Shown here: one piece after another, positions 59,361 to 64,000 of the stretch
Numbering within the stretch: position 1 is the stretch's first letter
Layout of the letters: each line of letters begins with the position of its first letter
Assembly: GCF_003858395.1 (NCBI RefSeq)
Contig: NZ_QWEV01000005.1
Coordinates: forward strand, 682,001 to 746,000
Direction: 5' to 3'
DNA length: 64,000 bases
From: Acidipila sp. EB88
GTDB taxonomy: Bacteria > Acidobacteriota > Terriglobia > Terriglobales > Acidobacteriaceae
Notes under the pieces: generated by a model
Database searches by the model: none
The model's input: only the letters and a program-made list of their open reading frames with translations
What the model was told of the DNA's origin: nothing
Position numbers and translations under genes: made by a program

Positions 59361-59837
59361 ATGAAACCTAAAAACACCATCTGTCTCTGGTTCGACAAGG
59401 AAGCCGAGCAGGCCGCCCGCTTCTACGCAGCGACCTTTCCCGACAGTGCTGTTCACTCGGTCTACAAGGCTCCCGGCGACTACCCGGGTGGCCGCGAGGG
59501 CGACGTGCTCACCGTGGATTGCACTGTGGTCGGTATACCCTGCCTCGCCCTGAACGGCGGCAGCTACATCCGGCACTCAGAAGCCTTTTCCTTCCAGATC
59601 GCCACCGATGACCAGGCGGAAACCGACTGCTACTGGAACGCGATCGTCGGCAACGGCGGCGCCGAAAGCCAGTGCGGCTGGTGCCGCGACCGCTGGGGTA
59701 TCTCCTGGCAGATCACGCCCCGTGCGCTCTCCGACGCGATTGGAGCGGGTGGCGACAAGGCAAAGCGCGCGTTCGAAACCATGATGACCATGCGCAAGAT
59801 CGACATCGCCGCCATCGTGGCATCGCAACAAGGCTGA
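59361..59837 (+). CDS. PhnB-like VOC protein (3-demethylubiquinone-9 methyltransferase-like fold)
   Basis: A 158-residue protein. The fold is shown by NTICLWFDKEAEQAARFYAA, TFPDSAVHSVYKAPGDYPGG, VVGIPCLALNGGSYIRHSEA, FSFQIATDDQAETDCYWNAI and GWCRDRWGISWQITPRAL. This is the PhnB/YP_029771-type VOC subfamily; despite the common name it is not a methyltransferase. ATG 59361 is preferred over 59355 because GGAG then sits at seven-base spacing. Its substrate is unknown. Confidence 0.88.
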   Translation: MKPKNTICLWFDKEAEQAARFYAATFPDSAVHSVYKAPGDYPGGREGDVLTVDCTVVGIPCLALNGGSYIRHSEAFSFQIATDDQAETDCYWNAIVGNGGAESQCGWCRDRWGISWQITPRALSDAIGAGGDKAKRAFETMMTMRKIDIAAIVASQQG

Positions 59838-59885
59838 CGCGCACCTCGATCCAACGGCCATCGCTCGGCCACACGGCAGTCCTTC

Positions 59886-59918
59886 TGCATGCGCGGCACC
59901 GGCAACGCCGCGCATGCA
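59886..59918. terminator. Bidirectional hairpin between convergent genes
   Basis: TGCATGCGCGGC (59886-59897) pairs perfectly with GCCGCGCATGCA (59907-59918) around a 9-base loop. It separates the convergent PhnB-like and NIPSNAP genes. Confidence 0.65.
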
Positions 59919-59978
59919 TGAGCCTCTCAGGCAGGCGCATCCGCTACAGTCGCTCGAGCGGATCCAGAGCACGGGCCG

Positions 59979-60446
59979 CTATACCTGCGGCGAAAAGTCC
60001 GTGAGCTTCATAAACGTGTGCTCCAGCGTCACCACAAACTTTCCATCCTTCTCGGTCTCCGCCTGCAGCGCCACCCACTCCGGGTCCGCCCCGAACTTCG
60101 CCCAGCTCGCCGTCGCCGCCTCCCGGCTGCGATGCCGCAGGATGTAGATCAGCGTCCCGCCGCCGCCCGGCAACAACGCCGCCCCGTCCACCGCCGTCCA
60201 GTACGCCACCGGTTGCATGCCGCACCGCTTAAAGATCGCCGTCTCGCGCGTGCGAAAGCGATCCAGGATCTTGGGCTCCGTGCCCGGGTTCAGATGGTAG
60301 GTGCGCAGCTCGTACACCGTGTCCGGACCAATGCCGCCGTCCGCTGCTTCTCCCTGCGCCCTGGCCGCGCCGCCAGCCACCAGCGGCAGCAGTCCCGCCG
60401 CCGCGCCCATTCTCTTGATCACCGTGCGTCGATCGTTTCGTTTCAT
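59979..60446 (-). CDS. Tat-exported NIPSNAP-family protein
   Basis: A 155-residue protein with a twin-arginine-like signal (RRTVIKRMGAAAGLLPLVAG). The mature part is a NIPSNAP domain: TVYELRTYHLNPGTEPKILD, RFRTRETAIFKRCGMQPVAY, WTAVDGAALLPGGGGTLIYI and ATASWAKFGADPEWVALQAE. The family is of unknown function, with a ferredoxin-like fold. ATG 60446 has AGGTG about six bases upstream. Confidence 0.82.
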   Translation of the reverse strand: MKRNDRRTVIKRMGAAAGLLPLVAGGAARAQGEAADGGIGPDTVYELRTYHLNPGTEPKILDRFRTRETAIFKRCGMQPVAYWTAVDGAALLPGGGGTLIYILRHRSREAATASWAKFGADPEWVALQAETEKDGKFVVTLEHTFMKLTDFSPQV

Positions 60447-60854
60447 TAGCTGCACCTTTTCCCGCCCGTCCTGTCTGCGCACGATTCTAGAGCAGCCCAC
60501 GCGGCTGCGCATCGCGCATCAGTTGAACCTGCCATCGCGGTAGTGGCGCATGCAAACAAGCCCGACAGTCCACGCCAGGAGCCACACCGAGTGACGCACA
60601 GGGGCTGCGTATTTGGCAGGACGCAAAAAAGCGGTATGCTATCCGCAAAGATCCCAGCATCACAAACGGGTATTCCCCTGCGACGAGAACGGGTAGCCCC
60701 CGACGCGCGCGACGAGATGGTGCAGGCCCCCGCAGGCCGATTCACCTATCCCGTCCGCGGCCGGAGTACCCGAACGAGCAGCACGAGAACGGGCCACGCG
60801 GCCGCCGCACACAACGGCTCGCGCGGTGCGCCCCCATCTGGAGGATCTCTCGCC
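60447..60854. other. Divergent intergenic region, about 400 bases
   Basis: Between the NIPSNAP gene and the small membrane protein gene. A possible plus-strand promoter is noted separately at 60613-60640. Otherwise no gene or structure is evident. Confidence 0.45.
60613..60640 (+). promoter_or_regulatory. Candidate sigma-70-type promoter
   Basis: TTGGCA (60613-60618) and TATGCT (60635-60640) are separated by 16 bases. They would drive the gene at 60855 with a leader of about 200 bases. Confidence 0.3.
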
Positions 60855-61253
60855 ATGAAGTTCGTCCGCGTCCCCGCCCTGGCATTGTCGTTCGTGGTGA
60901 TCGCTTCGCTCGCTTGCTACGAGACGCTGCTCACGCAGTCCCTGAAGCGAAGCGCCGCATGCCTGTTCGTGGCGTTTCTGGTGTGTGTTCCCCTGTCGGC
61001 GTTGCTGCTACGAACGCCGCGTGCCCAGGCAGCCGACGCGCGAGCAGCGCACCCCACCCTGCAGCACCCCACACAAGCAGAGGCCGGGATCAAAGGCCGT
61101 GCCGCATCCGGCGACCCGGGCCTCGACGTCAGACTGAATCCTAGCCCCAGTCCCAATGCCGCTCCAGCTCCAGTTTCGATGGCAGGCCCGATTCCTGACC
61201 CCGTCCACGCACACCAGGACGCCCGCCACCCACTCCAGCGAGAATACCGCTGA
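60855..61253 (+). CDS. Small membrane-anchored protein, unknown
   Basis: A 132-residue protein. Two hydrophobic segments occupy residues 5-22 (VPALALSFVVIASLACYETL) and 37-55 (CLFVAFLVCVPLSALLL), followed by a Pro/Ala-rich hydrophilic tail (GLDVRLNPSPSPNAAPAPVS). GGAGG is about ten bases before ATG. No family is recognised. Its last codons resemble the 3' end of the SIMPL gene downstream (see findings). Confidence 0.45.
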   Translation: MKFVRVPALALSFVVIASLACYETLLTQSLKRSAACLFVAFLVCVPLSALLLRTPRAQAADARAAHPTLQHPTQAEAGIKGRAASGDPGLDVRLNPSPSPNAAPAPVSMAGPIPDPVHAHQDARHPLQREYR

Positions 61254-61325
61254 GCTTGTAACCAGGCGAGGCTCCTTCAACCTACCGAGGTGCTAGCCCC
61301 GCCCCCACACACGCGGCCTCGCCGC

Positions 61326-61351
61326 CCCACGTCTCGCTTCTGAGACGTGGG
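61326..61351. repeat. B-type intergenic hairpin, copy B2
   Basis: CCCACGTCTC and GAGACGTGGG form a perfect 10-bp stem around GCTTCT. It lies between the converging small membrane protein and SIMPL genes and may act as a terminator. Confidence 0.7.
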
Positions 61352-61453
61352 CACCGCCAAGCTCCACGCGCAGCCTCCTCACACCGGCTCTACCGACCCA
61401 CATCAAGCGCCAACACCGGCCCATCCCTCCGGGCACCCTCAAAACACACGCAC

Positions 61454-62212
61454 CTACTCCAGCGAAAACACCGCCGCCACCGTCGCCGAGCGGTGCACCA
61501 TCGGTGCCCCAAGGCTCAGCGTTTTGCGCATCGTCGGTGGACCATCCATCATCGCGGCCAATCCCACGCCACGCCCATTCATCGGCAGCACCCGCAACTG
61601 CGGCGCCTCGTTGCTCGCATACACCAGCGGCCCCAGCTTTGCCCCCAGCCCACTCGCCATCTGCGTCGCGATCGACTGCGCATGCTTCAGCGCCTTGCCC
61701 GCTGCCTCCGCGCTCAGCGAAGCCTCATCCGCCACAGACCACTCGATCGCCCCGCTCTGGTTCGCCCCTGCATCCACCGCTGCCGCCAGCACCCTAGCCG
61801 CCTCATCCGCCGAGCACCGCACCGCCCAGCTCTGCTGCGCCTGGAAGCGGTGCTGCATCTTCTCTTCTGCGCTCAGTGGGGTCGGCTGAAAATCCTGCAC
61901 CGGCCCCGTGCCCTGCGACTCACTTTCAATCGCATCTTTGGCCACACCCTGCGCCAGCAGCGCCTTCACGATCGCCGTCGACGCACTGCCCGCCGCTACC
62001 GACACCTGCTCGGACGTCCCCCCATACAACTGGTAGCCCACGTGCACCACCGCCGTATCCGCCCGGCGCCCGGCATCCTCGGTCGCCGTCACTGCGATCG
62101 TCCGGTTCGCCCCACTTACCTGGATCTGCTGCGCCCCCGCAAACCGCGCCGCACCCCCGCACACCATCGCAACAAGCACACACACCTTCGCCGCCAACCC
62201 GATCTTCGCCAT
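61454..62212 (-). CDS. SIMPL domain (DUF541) periplasmic protein
   Basis: A 252-residue exported protein with a signal peptide (VCVLVAMVCGGAARFAGAQ). The SIMPL domain begins IQVSGANRTIAVTATEDAGR and includes DTAVVHVGYQLYGGTSEQVS, the long helix (ALLAQGVAKDAIESESQGTG), the conserved second half (AIEWSVADEASLSAEAAGKA), LKHAQSIATQMASGLGAKLG and the final strand VHRSATVAAVFSLE. SIMPL proteins form oligomeric shells in some bacteria, and the function is unclear. ATG 62212 sits at the signal peptide with GGGGCGGGG upstream. It is convergent with the small membrane protein gene. Confidence 0.88.
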   Translation of the reverse strand: MAKIGLAAKVCVLVAMVCGGAARFAGAQQIQVSGANRTIAVTATEDAGRRADTAVVHVGYQLYGGTSEQVSVAAGSASTAIVKALLAQGVAKDAIESESQGTGPVQDFQPTPLSAEEKMQHRFQAQQSWAVRCSADEAARVLAAAVDAGANQSGAIEWSVADEASLSAEAAGKALKHAQSIATQMASGLGAKLGPLVYASNEAPQLRVLPMNGRGVGLAAMMDGPPTMRKTLSLGAPMVHRSATVAAVFSLE

Positions 62213-62690
62213 TCCCCGCCCCAGAGTGCTTCGTATGTGCGTTGCCCGGCGCACGCGCCAGGCACACTTTACACAGACACCTCGCACCCTGCTTTGGTTT
62301 CTATCCGGTCATCCCCGGTCCGGCCCATCTGCCAAGCACACCTGTGCGCGGCCGCCGGCAAGCAGGAGCGCGACAAACCCTTCTGCATCCATCGGGTGAC
62401 GAGGTTGTCAGACACCAGGGCTGGCGCAGCGAGTCTTCTTCGGATCGCGCATTACGCTTACTTGTACTTCAGCCATAAGACATATCGGACGGTCCCCGCA
62501 CCATCGAGCATCGGAGGGACTTACTGTTTCAGGATTGTGGGACGAGCTGTGGCGCCAGCACTACAACTTGAGCAGTGTTGGTGCGGCTCAAACCCTTGTA
62601 ATTGCCGAGAACCCGGATTCTCAATTAGCCTGCATCGGAACAGTCCTGGAAATAGGTTGATTGGAAGAAAGGATGCCGGACGGGAGGCTC
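62213..62690. other. Divergent intergenic region, about 480 bases
   Basis: Between the SIMPL and VOC genes. It is less GC-rich than the surroundings, especially 62440-62640. No gene, repeat or clear promoter is visible. Confidence 0.45.
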
Positions 62691-63185
62691 ATGAAGATGC
62701 GACGCCGTGAAGTGCTTGGGGTACTTGCTGCCTCGGCAGGGGCAGCACTCCTGCCTACATCGCCTCTGGGCGCTGAGTCAGTATCGATCGCGAACACTTT
62801 GCCCAAGGAGAAGGTGACCGGTATCGGTGGCCTGTTTTTTCGCGCGCAGGATCCGAAATCCCTGGCGCAGTGGTATCAGGATCACCTCGGCGTCTTTGTG
62901 ACGCCGCAGAAGAGCGACGAGCCTGTCTGGAATCAACAAGCGGGACCGACCAGCTTTACACCCTTTCCCGAGAAGACCAAGTACATCAGTGATCCGACGA
63001 AACAGTGGATGATCAACTTTCGTGTGTCCGACCTCGACAAGATGGTCGCGCAACTGGAATCAGCGGGCATCACGGTGAAGCTGGACCCCACGGCATACCC
63101 CTATGGTCGCTTTGCGCACACGCATGACCCGGAAGGCAATGCGATTGAGTTGTGGCAGCCTGGGACTTCGACAAAACCGGCGTGA
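62691..63185 (+). CDS. Tat-exported VOC family protein
   Basis: A 164-residue protein with a twin-arginine-like signal (MRRREVLGVLAASAGAALLP). The VOC fold follows: VTGIGGLFFRAQDPKSLAQW, YQDHLGVFVTPQKSDEPVWN, MINFRVSDLDKMVAQLESAG and FAHTHDPEGNAIELWQPG. GGAGG lies three bases before ATG 62691 and nine before ATG 62697; either may be used. Its codon use looks less GC-rich than upstream genes. Substrate and metal content are unknown. Confidence 0.82.
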   Translation: MKMRRREVLGVLAASAGAALLPTSPLGAESVSIANTLPKEKVTGIGGLFFRAQDPKSLAQWYQDHLGVFVTPQKSDEPVWNQQAGPTSFTPFPEKTKYISDPTKQWMINFRVSDLDKMVAQLESAGITVKLDPTAYPYGRFAHTHDPEGNAIELWQPGTSTKPA

Positions 63186-63336
63186 TCGCCGGAAGACGGC
63201 CCTCCGGAACTTCATCACAATCATCTCCAAGAATCGACCTTTCCTGGAGGAATGCTGCACCTAAGCCAAAGTACAAATGCCCCCGTCGTATCGAGTCCCT
63301 CTAAGACCCTCCAACGTCTCTCTTGTGGGATTTGCC

Positions 63337-63921
63337 ATGGCGAAAGTTGATGGAACTTCTACGCAACGTAGGCCGGGATGGATTCGCAACATCACACTGC
63401 TCTTTGCTGGAGTTGGAGCGGTCCTCCTGGCGACCGTTTGGTACATGCTGCTCTCCGGTAAGCCGACATGGATGTCTCTGTCGCTCGCCGTCATCACGAC
63501 GTTCCTCTCAGGATCTGCGTACGCCTTGAACATCCGTCATCAGCCAGGCCGGCTTCTGGGCTACGGCAGGAAGTACGTTCAGGTCCGCAGCCTGGACGAA
63601 TGGACCGTATATCAATACGGGCTTCCTTTTGAGGCATCCTCACCCGCACAGCAGGAGGAAGCGTTCAGGCATTACCGGGTGGGCCTTCGTTTATTCCCAG
63701 CAAGACCGCAGGACATGGCTCCGAAGCAGAGTTCCTGGCAATGGCTTCTCGCATTGCTGATGCTGTCCGCCTTCATCACCTTGTCGGAGGCCGTTCACGG
63801 CTGGTACCGATTTCTGCTTCAAATCGGCTACTTCGCATGGTTGTGGGGCTGCATGCGCATTTCGCGACGCTTCATGGATACCCCTGCCGCCAGCAATCTC
63901 ACCGAACTGCATCTGCGATGA
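63337..63921 (+). CDS. Membrane protein, unknown
   Basis: A 194-residue protein. Two hydrophobic segments lie near the N-terminus (ITLLFAGVGAVLLATVWYML, and SLSLAVITTFLSGSAYALNI) and two more near residues 130-170 (WLLALLMLSAFITLSEAV, and LLQIGYFAWLWGCM). A hydrophilic domain between them reads YGRKYVQVRSLDEWTVYQYG and AFRHYRVGLRLFPARPQDMA. ATG 63337 is used; the frame is open to 63277. No family recognised. No gene is visible between its stop and the end of the window. Confidence 0.6.
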   Translation: MAKVDGTSTQRRPGWIRNITLLFAGVGAVLLATVWYMLLSGKPTWMSLSLAVITTFLSGSAYALNIRHQPGRLLGYGRKYVQVRSLDEWTVYQYGLPFEASSPAQQEEAFRHYRVGLRLFPARPQDMAPKQSSWQWLLALLMLSAFITLSEAVHGWYRFLLQIGYFAWLWGCMRISRRFMDTPAASNLTELHLR

Positions 63922-64000
63922 CAAGCGGAATCGACCTGAGCAGCAAGGCACTCCCGTCATACTCGCTTCAACAGCGTTAGCCTTGAAAACAGTGTGTGAG

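Noticed and set aside
1-64000. Searched for tRNA, rRNA, CRISPR arrays, transposases and integrases
   Set aside because: None seen by eye. Short structured RNAs could be missed without a covariance search.

Overview
The window is a contiguous high-GC bacterial chromosome segment, most likely from an acidobacterium of the Terriglobales/Acidobacteriaceae type. This is inferred from gene content: an Oar-like TonB-dependent receptor with an N-terminal carboxypeptidase-regulatory-like domain, an ECF sigma gene of the TIGR02999 type divergent from a Ser/Thr kinase with C-terminal TPRs, many short secreted proteins and single-protein TonB_C genes, and several secreted or Tat-exported proteins of unknown function. 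I see no rRNA, tRNA, CRISPR array, insertion sequence or prophage. Most of the window looks like core chromosome; the accessory-looking part is about 43.0-47.2 kb.

Layout. 1-3.2 kb: the 3' part of nagA, a convergent exported nucleotide pyrophosphatase/phosphodiesterase and a DUF4337 membrane protein. 3.3-7.0 kb: two Tat-exported ferritin-like proteins downstream of an ECF sigma/RskA-like anti-sigma pair, on the same strand. 7.4-12.4 kb: a Cys-rich secreted protein, a Met/His-rich outer-membrane-type protein, a glycerophosphodiesterase whose segments are in permuted order, and a secreted amidohydrolase. 12.5-16.2 kb: a TonB-dependent receptor broken by one frameshift in a C-run. 16.6-24.1 kb: envelope proteins, htpG and a pyruvate oxidase. 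24.2-28.6 kb: a kinase/TPR protein with a small His-rich partner, divergent from an ECF sigma gene. 28.9-36.6 kb: a VOC protein, hflX-hfq, an SH3 lipoprotein, a beta-propeller lipoprotein and glgC. 36.8-41.9 kb: small proteins, an outer-membrane barrel and a GH31 glycosidase.

43.0-47.2 kb holds an orphan PD-(D/E)XK-like protein and two decayed copies of one DsbA-like thioredoxin gene flanking a TonB_C protein, then a DUF3309 peptide. 47.2-56.6 kb is housekeeping: a histone-H1-like protein, rluB-scpB, a Pit phosphate transporter, an ArsB-like permease, scpA-trpS and an M50 protease. 56.7-64.0 kb carries a beta-helix acyltransferase, a Tat-exported DUF3863-like protein, PhnB-, NIPSNAP-, SIMPL- and VOC-type proteins and a terminal membrane protein.

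The most notable non-coding finding is a paired-hairpin repeat present in five copies. Four of them sit just 3' of stop codons, and the second hairpin exists in two sequence versions that keep base pairing. No single clearly new multi-gene system stands out. The best candidates for follow-up are the sigma/anti-sigma/ferritin module, the permuted glycerophosphodiesterase, the repeat family and the duplicated, decaying thioredoxin locus.
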